Position numbers and translations under genes: made by a program
Assembly: GCA_002633025.1 (NCBI GenBank)
Contig: NMRB01000423.1
Span: forward strand, 236,917 to 300,916
Source of the DNA: Notospermus geniculatus
Taxonomy: Eukaryota; Nemertea; Pilidiophora; Heteronemertea; Lineidae
Direction of reading: 5' to 3'
DNA: 64,000 nt
The notes under the pieces: generated by a model
What the model saw: only the letters and a program-made list of their open reading frames with translations
The model's database searches: none
Told to the model about the DNA's origin: nothing
Shown here: in pieces, positions 20,927 through 32,159 of the stretch
How the letters are laid out: every line of letters starts with the position of its first letter
Numbering within the stretch: the stretch's first letter is position 1

Positions 20927-21069
20927 AAATATGCTTGTTGTTGTGACTCAGAGACGACATCAGTCTCTGTAGCTGGAGAGTTATCTCGAATTCATTTAAA
21001 ATATGCTTGTTGTTGTGACTCAGAGACGACACCAGTCTCTGTAGCTGGAGAGTTATCTCGAATTCATTT
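20927..21069. repeat. 72-bp tandem duplication
   Basis: ATATGCTTGTTGTTGTGACT through CGAATTCATTT occurs at 20929 and again at 21001, with one base changed. The period is 24 codons, and both strands stay open across it (100-108 codons). The encoded peptides match nothing I recognise. Confidence 0.8.
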
Positions 21070-21467
21070 GGTAGATGTCGCCCGCACGACTGATCGATCG
21101 CGGTCTCTCGACCACACCACCGAATGGCGGATGGTTGTAGTGGCTGCCGAAGGTGGTGCTCCCGACAAGGAATTGCTCGCCACTGAAAACAATCTGGCAA
21201 TGATATAACACTGGTGGCTGGAGGTATTTCGGCGTGAAAACCGTTGTGCTTGTTTCGGCGGCAGGATTATTGAAGGGATGCCGCCAAGTTCGTGTGGATA
21301 CCTGGACTGGGCATTAGACGATTCGTTACCAAGCGTGGTCCTTGTGTTGTATTTTGTGGTCAGCCCTCTTCTCGCGTCCTAAGGATTATTTGGCTAATTG
21401 CCATCATGTGCACGATAAACTCACAATGTATGAGATCATCTACTCTGCCGTTTCATCTCATGGCGAA

Positions 21468-21474
21468 TATAAAT
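21468..21474 (+). promoter_or_regulatory. TATA box (TATAAAT)
   Basis: TATAAAT lies 101-107 nt upstream of the ATG at 21575, leaving room for a start site near 21500 and a short 5' UTR. It sits in unique sequence upstream of a signal-peptide exon. Confidence 0.4.
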
Positions 21475-21574
21475 TCTGGACTTGAATAATGTTGTTCTAT
21501 TGTTTATTATACCTCGGGTAGACTGGACCAAAAGCCGATTTCTACCGATCTCACTCGTTGTCGCTCATAGCACC

Positions 21575-21725
21575 ATGCGTGGTAACCTCCTAGTACTATT
21601 ACCTAACGTGACATTTTTTATACTTGTATCATTACAATTCTGGCAATTGACAGAAAGTGCATATATCAGGAGACACTCTAGTAGCGTGTACCGCCACCAC
21701 GGCCACCGGACTTCAACACGACCAG
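21575..21725 (+). CDS. Candidate first exon of a small secreted protein (signal peptide)
   Basis: The ATG has a favourable CACCATGC context. It opens a 50-codon frame whose first 28 residues form a signal peptide (basic MRGN start, hydrophobic core around FFILVSLQFW), followed by an Arg/His-rich segment. The frame meets a strong donor (CCAG|GTATGT) in phase 1. A TATA box lies upstream. The next + strand exon that I recognise with a phase-1 start is the LDLa exon at 43566; joining them and the terminal exon at 44196 gives 130 residues. The 21.8-kb intron is unproven, other exons may intervene, and the frame could instead read on to a stop at 21800. Confidence 0.45.
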
Positions 21726-22039
21726 GTATGTCAACCGTTTTCCCCTGTCTCTCCGCACTGTTGTTGGTTTCAGCACACAGCCATGTAGAATCGATACCAT
21801 AAGACGTGTCGATACGCTATTAAGCGACTTAGCAAAGCAGCTGCAGCAGCGTTTTCATTACACCGTTCTACGTGCGCGATCGTTCCACATGCAAATGACA
21901 ATAAAGCTTCTGGTTCAACGTGCAGCGAAAGCGATGGACGTTTTCTTTGCTGTCGTCCGATGTCACAGCGCAGTCGCTTCAAGACCGAGCCGGTTAAACC
22001 CTGCGGTGCGCTTAATGATGGACAATGCACCTTCACTCA

Positions 22040-23790
22040 GCAGCATTGGTCACTGTAGCCGCTATTCTCTGGACCTGGTTGATCAAAAATGTCTGTAATA
22101 TATTGGTCGTATGGAAGAAGACAGTCTTTTATATACGAGGTAGCATAGTCACATTCGAACATAAATAGCGATGCATTCAACGAGCTTATGAATTTTTGAT
22201 GCATAGAAATGTTGAAAAAGTACAAAAGCAACGTGCAGCTTCCCTGAAAGGACGGGACAAATTGGTAATAGGCTAGGCCTAGGCCATATCGGAACGCTCT
22301 AAAGGTCTACTGTTTGTAACATCAGCATGTCAATTATCGATGACTGTAAATTTAACGCCATTTTACATCATGCTAAAGGCTAAACATGTCATTTACTGTT
22401 AAGCTCAGCTGTCAGACGCAGTCGAAACCACTAATCCAAAAGCCTCTTATAGCGCGCTGCTAAAAAAACCTACCCATAAGGTAACCTGGTAAAGCACTAC
22501 ATTGTATTTTCAAATCTCCGTGGTGATGCTCTTGCTTTATTCCGGGTTGCATTAAAACGCTCTCTGCATGGAACGTCTGCCGGGAGTGCGCTGCATGATG
22601 ACATGTATTGGAAACATGACACATGGTAGACAGGCAAGACGTCTAATTGATTAATTGAACTGCGAGGGTTAGCAAGGACACTGGGACTTAGATTTGCATC
22701 CATGAGCATGATCACGTTGTCGCACGGATGGATCACCGTCTACTTTCCAAAAATTCGCTGGGGGGGGGGGGGGNGGGAGGGATTCGGCTACCTACTTTTA
22801 TTGTTGAGGTAAAAACGGGCCATTTGACATTGGCGAAGGAGATAAAACACTTTTTCGATTGTTTACAGTCACGAAGGTTAATGGATGAGGTTATAAAATG
22901 AGTAGACACTATATTATGTGTAGAAAAAAATCAGTCAATGGATTACATAATACCTATGACGTCATGACATTGTTGCATCGTGGTGAGGACAAAATCCGGC
23001 TGCAGGTTAATATGCATAACAACAGCATACATGTAGGTACATGTAGCAACCAAGAGGAGCCGTCAGTCAGTTGACCAATAGGTGTCACTACGGCCCAATT
23101 CAATGCATATAGCGGACCCATTCATTCTTGATCGAGCACCAATCACGTAGATTTTCCTTTGTATTGGTCCGCTAGAACTTTGCTGCCATCTTTTGGCAAT
23201 GCGCGCGGCTGACTGCTCCTGTTCTACTGTTCAGGATGTCATTCTAAGGTACCGATATTTCAGGTTTGAAGTATCTATGTTTGAAATGAAAAAAGTGCTT
23301 TTGAAATGGCTCTTCATGGACCAATTCTCTCAAAAACATTTATAGGTTCATGCTGTACATGTTGATACATTATATTCAACCCACCTTCATGATAAGTCGT
23401 TTTATAAGTCTTTCTGCATTCATACGGCACGGGATGCCTGGAAATTGTTATCGAGAGATGATGTTTGACTGTGGCTAAAGGCAGTTGAACTCACTCGTAC
23501 CTTTACGTAGAGTGAGCTAATTCTCGTAATGTGTTTCATATCAACCGATGAAGCTGCTCAGTTATTTCATTGATGATCTTGGTTTTTGCCTGTCTAACGA
23601 GCATACCACGTGTATGTAACTAGTATTTCCTTCCGTCTGTACTACAGTCTGAGCTGTCTCGAGTGCGAATGAACCAGAACAACTATAAATACAACTTCCT
23701 TCAACATTACCAATAGTTTCACATTAAGGAGTCCGTCCATGACCGCGAACCATGAACGCCTTCTGCAAAAAGACCACGACACTCACAGGA
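22040..23790. other. Non-coding stretch with a poly-G run and single-N gap
   Basis: A run of about 16 G interrupted by N at 22774 is probably a sequencing gap. Otherwise I see no exon, inverted repeat or tandem repeat in this presumed intron. Confidence 0.4.
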
Positions 23791-23794
23791 GTAA

Positions 23795-24993
23795 GGCCAT
23801 GTAAAAAAAGTTGGTTAGCATCCCCTCCCGCCATTGAAATCACCCCCTCCTCAAAAATTCTTTTATTAGCTCACCCGTGAGCTTTTGTCGTGGTGCGGCG
23901 TCCGTCGTCCGTCGTTCCCCGTTAGCAGGGCACGTTTCGTAACCGCTGGGGCTATTGATCTGAAACTTGGTACATATATACCCCTAGGTCAGATGACCTA
24001 TGACACCAAGTTTCGGTCCGATTCGATTCTTGACTTGGCCTCCAGGTGGCCAAAACCAAAAACACAAAAAGTGCAATAACTCCTTAACTAATGACTGGAT
24101 CGTCTCCAAATTTTTATCATGGGTGTATCTAATTAGGATACACAAAATATAAAACGGGTTTTTTGATTTGACCTACTTTTCAAGGTCACAGAGGTCAAAG
24201 TTCGACAAAAGTAACGAACCTGCCAAAGTTCTTCATTATTTCACCGAGTGCCTTCATATCTTGCATAAACATGTATTAGAGGGGTCCCTTCAAAAATACC
24301 GAGTTTCGGCCCGATCGGACATCCAATATGGCCGCCAGGTGGTCTAACCTGAAAATCATCCAAGTGCTATAACTCAGGAACGGCTTGACCCAGAGTGCTC
24401 AAACTTGATATTTACCTCCCTCTAGGTGACCTTTACAAGCACGTCAAATTTCGGCCTGATTAAATTTCCAATATGGCCGCCAGGTGGCGTATCCTGAAAA
24501 TCATCAAATGTGCTATAACTCAGGAACGACTTGACCCAGAACGGTCAAATGTGCTATGTGGCTCCCTCAAGATGACCTTTATGTGCATGTGAAGTTTTGG
24601 CCCGATCAGACATCCAATATGGCCACCAGGTGGCGTAACCCGAAAATTCTCAAATGTGCTATCATTACACTCTTATGTCCAAACAGGTGAGCACATGGTC
24701 CATGGACCATTTCATTTTTTATTTTCAAAAAACTTTCAAAGAAACTGCCAAAAGAGTGATAAAACTGTAGGCTGGGGTGCTTAAATAAAACAACACAGTT
24801 TTAAAGGATAGAAAGTACATGTAGTTTTTATTTTAATTCATACTTATTACATTTGGAATTTCCCTCAGGTTGCCATGAGTACCATGGTATAACATGCATC
24901 TCAAACTCAATAAAAAAATGTTTAAAGAAACTCCCGCCCTCCTCAGAAAATTGAGAGTGGAAGGATGCTAACCAACTATTTTTTTACATGGCC
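23795..24993. mobile_element. 1.2-kb DNA element, ends GGCCATGTAAAAAAAGTTGG, TAA target duplication
   Basis: The 29-31 bp inverted ends (23795-23823 and 24963-24993) also include GGTTAGCATCC. TAA flanks both sides, as in PIF/Harbinger elements. A second repeat is nested inside (23868-24712). No transposase frame is visible, so it is non-autonomous. Confidence 0.75.
23868..24712. repeat. TTAGCTCACC...GGTGAGCA repeat nested in the 1.2-kb element
   Basis: It begins TTAGCTCACCCGTGAGCTTT with GTGCGGCGTCCGTCGTCCGT and ends ACAGGTGAGCACATGG. Inside, CAATATGGCCGCCAGGTGG and AACTCAGGAACG(G/A)CTTGACC recur two to four times, giving it an internally repetitive structure. Confidence 0.7.
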
Positions 24994-25370
24994 TAATAAC
25001 TAAGACAAATAAAATGTCATATGTATGTATACATTGTCTCACGTATCATTTGACACCATTCACCGACATAATACGCTAAAACAATTATAAGCATCGATAC
25101 ACAACCGAAATACAGTATGTACTAGTATTTCATTTATAATGCATACAATTGGCTAAAAGAATGGAATGGGCTGGGAGCGTAATAATTATATACATAACTC
25201 ATTCATTGGATTAGATACCCTTGCCTAATGCTACTGCCTGAAACACACATACCTCTCACCAAGAGTCAACAATCAATCATCTCCTTATTTTCAACACGTT
25301 TTCGAATAAACGATTGCAATACAATACCACAACATTCGACATCCAGATGAACCAAAGACCTTCGTCACCC
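24994..25370. other. Intronic stretch with no recognised feature
   Basis: AT-rich sequence; no exon or repeat is recognised. Confidence 0.35.
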
Positions 25371-25379
25371 GCAACGTAC

Positions 25380-25925
25380 CAGCCCCAACAGGAGTGGCCT
25401 TTCTTATCATTTATATGAGTAATGTAGGTGCCCAACAGGTCAGCTGGTATCAAAGGCCTTTGGTGTCGTTTTCAGTAACATACAATGTAGGTGCCCAACA
25501 GGTCAACTGGTAGGCTACCAAAGGCCTTTTTGTGTCGTTATCAGTAACATACGTGCCCAACAGGACAGCTGGTATCAAAGACCTTGCTGTCGTTATCAGT
25601 ACCGTACGTGCCCAACAGGTCAGCTGGTATAAAGGTCTTTTGCTGTCGTTATCAGTAACGTATGTGCCCAACAGGACAGCTGGTATAAAGGCCTTTTGCT
25701 GTCGTTATCAGTAACATACAACAAGTTAGCTGGTATCAAAGGCCTTTTGCTGTTGTTATCAGTAATATACATGTACGTGCCCAACAGGTCAGCTCGTATA
25801 AAGGCATTTTGCTGTTTTATCAGTAACGTAGGTGGCTAACAGGACAACTGGTATTCCCAAAGGCCTTTTGCTGTTGTTATCAGTAACGTACGGTAGGTGC
25901 CCAACAGGACAGCTGGTGTCAAAGT
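25380..25925. repeat. Minisatellite, unit 55-65 bp, about nine copies
   Basis: Units start GTGCCCAACAGG and contain CAGCTGGTAT, AAAGGCCTTTTGCTGTCGTT and ATCAGTAACGTA. Clear starts are near 25430, 25490, 25552, 25608, 25665, 25778 and 25897, with degenerate units between them. The open frames across it are by-products of the repeat. Confidence 0.8.
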
Positions 25926-25999
25926 ACGAAGTGGAATATGGTTGTCCGTCTCTGTTCCTCGTACCGTCTGGGTCACGAAACATGCCAAGGTCAGTGCTT

Positions 26000-28690
26000 C
26001 GGTCAGCGATAATGTCCACATTAATTCAATCACTTGTAACCACACAAAGGCTGAAACTGAAGCAAGCAAATCTTTGCTCTCTAATGACCCTGGCCTGTCC
26101 TCTCTCATCTGTTTACCCAGTCTTTACCAAACCCAATGACGCCCCAATATCTTGGACGGCTACTTGTTAACCACGGAAGCAATTCCTTCGGCGCAAGTAA
26201 CGATATTAGTATAATAGGCGAATGATAGGCAGCAGTCAGGAAAAACTGGGTAACAATCCGTCATCTTTACATTGTTAACCGCCAGTGGTACCGTCGTAAT
26301 CTAGAACAATCTTTGTGATTCGCTAACCTTGTACAGTTTATTATCGTTTACCATTTACCTAAACGTACTCAATGTTTAGATACCTGTTCGCTCATCCTCA
26401 CAGGAACAGTGGTATATCAAAGATTGAATTGGAATTAGAGTGAATAGAAAAAGACAGAAAGGTAATGCTTTACATAGACTGACACGTGTATTCATATACA
26501 TGTATTACGTAGGGGGCCTTGCAGGTATCGGTACGTGATGTACGTTGAGCAAGTTGAGGAGATAATGAGACAATTGAATAAGTTCACTAGAAAGTAGAGT
26601 AACCATTGCTATATTCTTAAAGCAAATAGTATAGCTCGCGGGGTTTGTTTTGATTCAGTTGGGGCGCCATGACAGTTGGTCCTCAATATCAAGCGCCATT
26701 TTGAGAAAAAGGCGAAAGAAGGATTTCAGTTTAATGGGAAATGCATTAGACAGCCAAACTTCGGAGGCGTATTCTGCAAAATCTACCGCTTCAAAATCAA
26801 TGTGAATTGTACAAAATGTACATTTTGACCGACTGAATTTGAAAATGTCATTAATCCATTTTAACAAATTTTAATGTAACCTCGTGCCCAGGTGCACGTT
26901 CGCATATTTGCACAGGTTTTGCATATGACTGGAGCACGGCTTTGCCTGGAGGCTAGATTCACTCGCTATAAGAGGGCCGCTCAAAAATCAACAACAAACC
27001 CCGCCAGCGATTTGCTTATTGACTGAAGCTTCTTGGAAAATGGAAGACCAACTGCAACGGTCAGGTAACGATCAAAGACTAGGCCTACTTCCAACCAATT
27101 GACGATCATGCCAGACACTTCCAAAGAGTGATCATCGACCATTTTGGGCTTGTGGGCAAATCTATTGGAACAAGAATTCATTTGAAATCGACCCTCTCAG
27201 TCATGGCGGTGCATGAATGGTCACTTAATTAACCTGGTAATTGCACGCGATTGGCTGACTTTCAACAATGCTTATTTGCATATTTAATTGCAGGTGGGCA
27301 GAGCTTGAATATTGGGTTGGGACCTTAGATATGAGACAATACTGTATACAACGAAACCTTTCCTATTCGTATCATTACCAACCTTATGCTTTTTCGGTAG
27401 GTCGTGTCAACTTAACAGCAACATAAAACCCAGCCACTAGAAACGTAATTGAAAAAGAAATCATTTGCCACTTTCGCTCATACCACGCCACATTTATCGG
27501 CAACGGATCAGCAAGTAAGGTTTCGGTCCAGGACTGCTTAATTTCCCAACGGTGACAGGGTCCCACCACGGGCATGGTCGTACAACATCTCTAACCAGTA
27601 ATACAGACCTCAACACCGCTCGATCAATACAATTCCTACAGTCTGTGGTAATTATACACACAGCCAATTTCTGTAGTATAGTCAAGGTTCCCTCCTCGTG
27701 ACACAAATACATTCCCTTCGTGGGCTTCATTACCTCCGGTGCTGTGGACAAATATGCACTCTCATTGATTTGCCAAGAATGTGCTGAACCCTACACTTTA
27801 TATTTATATAAACAGGAGCGCAGTCAAATGAAAATTGAACCTGCCCTGTCCTTGGCAGCATCGTACTATTGAGCGAATCAAATTAATTTGTGAATTCAGT
27901 GCGGTCCTGTTTTCATATATTTTCCGACCACATCTCTCCGTGTGTCCAAGGAAACTTTCGTCCATTTCACCTCACTTTCACCATTTAAAATCACTGTTCA
28001 GTTGTCTCTATTCCCTTCCACGACTGGTGATGATTTAAATTCCCGGCATGTGTTTACATTCATTCAAGTCAAATTATCCTTTATGCTTCCATCCCGATGG
28101 TTTGATGGTAACCATAGTAACACCAAGATAAAATATTTGCACTTTTCAAGACGAAACAAGTTCGTCATCATCAAATTGTGGATGCTTGTGGTTTTATCGC
28201 CTCTCCTGGACAAAAGTTGAGGTGGCCATGGCGGCAAACTTTGCCGACATTTTCCTCATCTGTTACGTCCAGTGTCATACATGTATCTAAACAGCCGGTA
28301 ATGATAGCGGCCACTGGCTATTGTTACACCAGCAGTCGGTCCCCTCATCCCCGCAAAACATTCCTTCCACCTACCCACCAGACCCGTCAGAAACGTCTCG
28401 ATCAGATCAGGCGCTGAACTGCGCAGACGATCAAGGAGAAACTGTCGAATTTGACTTATCTCTATCATCTCTCCCGCCTCCGTAAACATGTCAAAGGACC
28501 GCCAGGGTTAATCCCCAGTAACGTACGGATTACTCCTGAGCGGCAACAACTCTGGGTCGATGCTTCGATAATAACATATCAATGTCATCAGGATCACGGC
28601 GTCTGCCCCAAGACAATCTATGAATACTTAAAAACGGTAACTGTTGCACACGTGGAGGTCGCCTTGTCTCGTCACCCTCGACCTAGTCGG
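26000..28690. other. Long non-coding stretch with no recognised gene
   Basis: Only short unrelated frames occur. A - strand frame at 28256-28489 looks protein-like in composition but has no motif, splice site or family that I can name. No repeats were recognised before 28690. Confidence 0.35.
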
Positions 28691-28694
28691 TTCA

Positions 28695-28803
28695 TATGCA
28701 TCCTCGCACCCAGGGTCTTCACAACCGGCTCCCCATCTCGCGCTTGGTTCACATTGAGGGAGGGTACGACCGTAAATGACCTGATATTCTCAGGATGGTT
28801 CAT
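28695..28803 (-). repeat. Inverted partner of the repeat at 30588-30680
   Basis: On - it reads CCATCCTGAGAATATCAGG, ACGGTCGTACCCTC and TGTGAAGACCCTGGGTGCGA, matching + sequence at 30588-30680. The pair is inverted and about 1.8 kb apart. Confidence 0.6.
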
Positions 28804-29240
28804 ATGCTGAAGCATAGCGTCCACCGAGGGCTGTAATGATTTGAGAGAAAAGGTGGCATATGGCTTCTCCGAAAAAGACCGGGACTTCAAACCAATAGCA
28901 CCATGTGATGGTGTTCAGTTCTAGTGTCACACCGTGTATTTCAGGTTCAAAGCCTTGTTCAAGTCTGTGCTCCCGCTTGCCGTGGCCTCAGCTGATGTAC
29001 ATCCCCCTCAAGTCTGACCTGACACGACCATTGATCCTTGTCTAGGTCGATAGCCCAGCCAGAGTATCCCTCTACTTACGTGCTATCAATATTAATATCG
29101 CGGCTGCTGGTGAGAGCTGGGTGAATGTATCACCAGTGACTTTACCTTGGAGGGACTGACTGGTGTTGGTGAACTGGACCCAGATGCCCGCTTGGCGTCC
29201 TCTGTCACAGGATCTCGAGGTGGAAAGCTATTGATGGACT
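28804..29240. other. Non-coding stretch with no recognised feature
   Basis: No exon, tandem repeat or inverted repeat is recognised. Confidence 0.3.
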
Positions 29241-29244
29241 CATA

Positions 29245-29659
29245 AGGGATCATTCAAGTATTACATACGCAGGGGGGGTTGTCAGCCATGCGTATGGAGA
29301 GCGTACAGGGGGGACTCGGGGTCATCTGCTGTGTGTATGCAATTTTGCATACGCACCTTTTATAAATTGATGGGAGCGAAAATGTCATCTTGATCAACAC
29401 TACAAAGTGAACTCTCAAAAAACATTGTGATTTAGAAAATTGTAGCAAATGGCATTTTTTAGGAGCCAATTTAGAAAAAACTGTAGCAAATTACTTCAAA
29501 GGCTAATGGTAGCTGGAGCCCTGTAGGGCCTATATGCGTTGTCATTTCACACTTTTTGCGTATGCTGTATCGAGGGGAGGGGGAAATTTCCAAAATTTTG
29601 CTATGGAGGGGAGGGGGAAATTTCCAAAATTTTGCGTATGTAACACTTGAATGACCCCT
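29245..29659. mobile_element. MITE, ends GGATCATTCAAGTATTACAT
   Basis: Terminal inverted repeats of about 24 bp: GATCATTCAAGTATTACATA at 29248 and GTATGTAACACTTGAATGAC at 29636. Sub-terminal G-rich tracts include a local tandem GGGGAGGGGGAAATTTCC. Confidence 0.7.
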
Positions 29660-30100
29660 AAGGACAACAAATGGCTGACCAGACGCAAAGGGAATCATTG
29701 CTTAGCCCTACTCTCAGCAATGCATCCATAAAGTTGCCTTCCGTGTTCTCAGCTCAGCACAACTGTTCTGCACATCCTAGCAGGTCAACTTCATGATGAT
29801 GTTGCGAGAGAAAAAATGCTGTTACCGCCTCCAGTACACCTCTGATAGATCTACCGGCGACAGATTTTCGATACGGCTAAACCACAGTAACGTATCCTAC
29901 TGTTAGCTCATGTCTCCATTCGATTGGAGTTTTATTTAATTAAATGTGTGTCTCATGGGTTTTGTTCCCATTCTCGATGGCATTCAATCGTGTTGATATC
30001 GCTTAATCCCCAATCAATTATGTTGCTAGTCACTTATCATGATATCATGCGTCTGTCAACTTGAATAATATTCTCGGAAAATCACTTTCTGTATTACACT
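29660..30100. other. Non-coding stretch with no recognised feature
   Basis: No gene or repeat is recognised. Confidence 0.3.
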
Positions 30101-30102
30101 CA

Positions 30103-30455
30103 TCGTAACAGCGGCCACACTTCATTGCATGGCCGCCACACTTCATTGCATGGCCGCTGATGCATCATAACAGCGTCAGTGCTTCATTGCACGGCCTCTG
30201 ATGCACAACAGCGTCAGTGCTTCATTGCACGGCCTCTGATGCACCATAATAACAGCGTCAGTGCTTCATTGCACGGCCTCTGACGCACCATAACAGCGTC
30301 AGTGCTTCATTGCACGGCCTCTGATGCACCATAACAGTGTCAGTGCTTCATTGCATGGCCTCTGATGCACCATAACAGCGTCAGTGCCTCATCGCATGGC
30401 CTGTGATGCAATCGTAACAGCGTCCGTGCTTCATTGCACGGCCTCTGATGCATCG
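30103..30455. repeat. Minisatellite, unit about 42 bp, eight to nine copies
   Basis: The unit is CATAACAGCGTCAGTGCTTC then ATTGCACGGCCTCTGATGCA. Units are well conserved in the middle and diverge at both ends. Confidence 0.85.
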
Positions 30456-30563
30456 CAAAGCCCCCGAAATGCAAACGCAAACGCCAAGCCCATTGTTCGA
30501 TGCCACGAAGAGTGCACCGAACAAAAGGTAGGATAGACGTTCGCGTTGGCGTTTCGGGCCTGG
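30456..30563. mobile_element. Fold-back MITE, ends GCAAAGCCCCCGAAA
   Basis: CAAACGCCAAGCCCATTGTT and the inverted CGTTGGCGTTTCGGGCC show the same family as the intact copy at 33668-33795. This copy abuts the minisatellite. Confidence 0.6.
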
Positions 30564-30587
30564 AAAACTCTAGGTCTCAGGTTTACC

Positions 30588-30680
30588 CCATCCTGAGAAT
30601 CTCAGGTAATTTACGGTCGTACCCTCAAGCGTGAGAAGGGGAGTCGGTTGTGAAGACCCTGGGTGCGAGGATGGTTTAAC
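30588..30680 (+). repeat. Partner of the inverted repeat at 28695
   Basis: Contains CCATCCTGAGAATCTCAGG, ACGGTCGTACCCTCAAGC and TGTGAAGACCCTGGGTGCGA. Confidence 0.6.
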
Positions 30681-31369
30681 CCCGACTGGGGCACATATCA
30701 GAGGAGCAAGACTCCCCTATCATCTTGTCGACCACTCTAACAACCCTTTCTTATTGTCCTTGCCTTATGCCAGTCGTCCGCACTTCCCGTCACCTAAGTG
30801 ATTTACGGCGGGGAGAGTAAATTGGATACAGTAGGTTAATCAGGATGATATGCTAAATATCACGGAACATTCATGGTGCGAAGTGGTGGACCGGTGGTCG
30901 TTACATTTTCATTGGGTGGTGTAGATTGAACGGCTCCTTGTCAGCTGTTACCGTACGCACCAGTGGTCGTAATGTCCCAGCAAGGGACGACGCCTAATGT
31001 CACCGTAACTAATGTCGTTTATTCAGGAATGCGGGGGTGGAAATGCGCAGTTTGAGGCTGGTGAATGTCCCAGAAAGGCACTACAAGTAACCGATTCTAC
31101 AGGTCCGGACCGAACCAATGAATTATTGCAGGCGATTTATCAACTTCTCATTTCAAATTCATCGACTTGCAGCGCACACATCTTAATTCCCCTGGAAGTC
31201 AGTAGGTGAGGAATCGCTGGAACGACCTTCGTCATGTGACATCGGTCAGGAATGCCAGGGTATTATTGCTGAGATTTTTTTACTTTAGATGAGGGGGTTC
31301 ACTAACACCTGTAGTCAGCCACAGTGTCCCTTACCGGACATTGTAGTTTCTCGTAAGCTCCTGCATCTC

Positions 31370-32150
31370 CTGGTGTCTGCCCATTTCGCTTTATCTCAAT
31401 TCGCCTTCTCTCATTTTGCCTTTTCTCATTTTGCCATTTTCAATTTCGCCTTCGCATATCTTGCCTTTGTTCTTTATTGCCTTTGTCTTAAGACTTCCAA
31501 TTCACCTCTATCTCATCTGGCCTCATTCTACTTTGCCTTCTTATAATTCGCCTTAAAGGCGAATTCTAAGAAGGCAAAGTAGGAGGAGGCGAGATGAGAT
31601 AAAGGTGAATGAGATAAAGGCAAAATGGTACAAAGGCGGAATAGGATAAAGTTTATCCTATTCCGCCTTTGTACCATTTTGCCTTTTCTCTTCTTGCCTT
31701 TTCTTGACTCGCCTTTGTCTCATTCCACCATCTTCCTATTTTGCCTTTACTCATTTTGCCATTATCAATTTCGCCTTTTTCTCAAAATTTGCCATTACCG
31801 GTATCAATTTCGTTTTTTCTGTTGCAAAATAAGAGTAAGGCGAAAGAAGTCAAAGGCAATATGCGAGAAGGCGAATTAGGAAGAAGGTAAATTTAGACAA
31901 ATGCGAATTGAAACAAGGTATAGTAAGAGAAGGCGAAAAAAGACAAGGCGAATTAAGATCAAGTCAAAACTAGAAAAGGTCACTTAAGAAAAGGCAAAAT
32001 GAAACAGAGGCAAAATAGGAAAAGGCGAGGTAGAAAAAGGCGAATAGTGACAAAGGCAAGATGAGATAAGGCGTAGTAGAAGGCGAAATGAGAGATGGCG
32101 AATCGGGAAAAGGTGAAATGTACACTTTTTGAAGGCGAAATGGGCATGTA
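31370..32150. repeat. Degenerate 10-15 bp array that changes strand several times
   Basis: From about 31380 the + strand repeats TTTTGCCTTTTCTCAT-like words; at 31545-31562 it flips through AATTCGCCTTAAAGGCGAATT to AAGGCAAAATGAG-like words. It flips back near 31650 (GGATAAAGTTTATCC) and again near 31825, then stays purine-rich to about 32140. Confidence 0.75.
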
Positions 32151-32159
32151 CCATCTCCC

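Noticed and set aside
21950-22070. Exon encoding a CGALNDGQCTF peptide
   Set aside because: An acceptor-like CAG precedes it, but the phase does not match the upstream exon and there is no family match.
25450-25671. Repetitive secreted or structural protein
   Set aside because: The frame stays open only because the repeat unit lacks stops in that phase; it has no start context or splice sites.
25380-25925. CRISPR-like array
   Set aside because: Units lack a constant repeat plus variable spacer pattern; the whole 55-65 bp unit repeats, and the context is eukaryotic.
28256-28489. Minus-strand exon with a helical, protein-like composition
   Set aside because: No splice signals or recognisable family; adjoining sequence is repeat-derived.
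30103-30455. CRISPR-like array
   Set aside because: There are no unique spacers; it is a 42-bp minisatellite.
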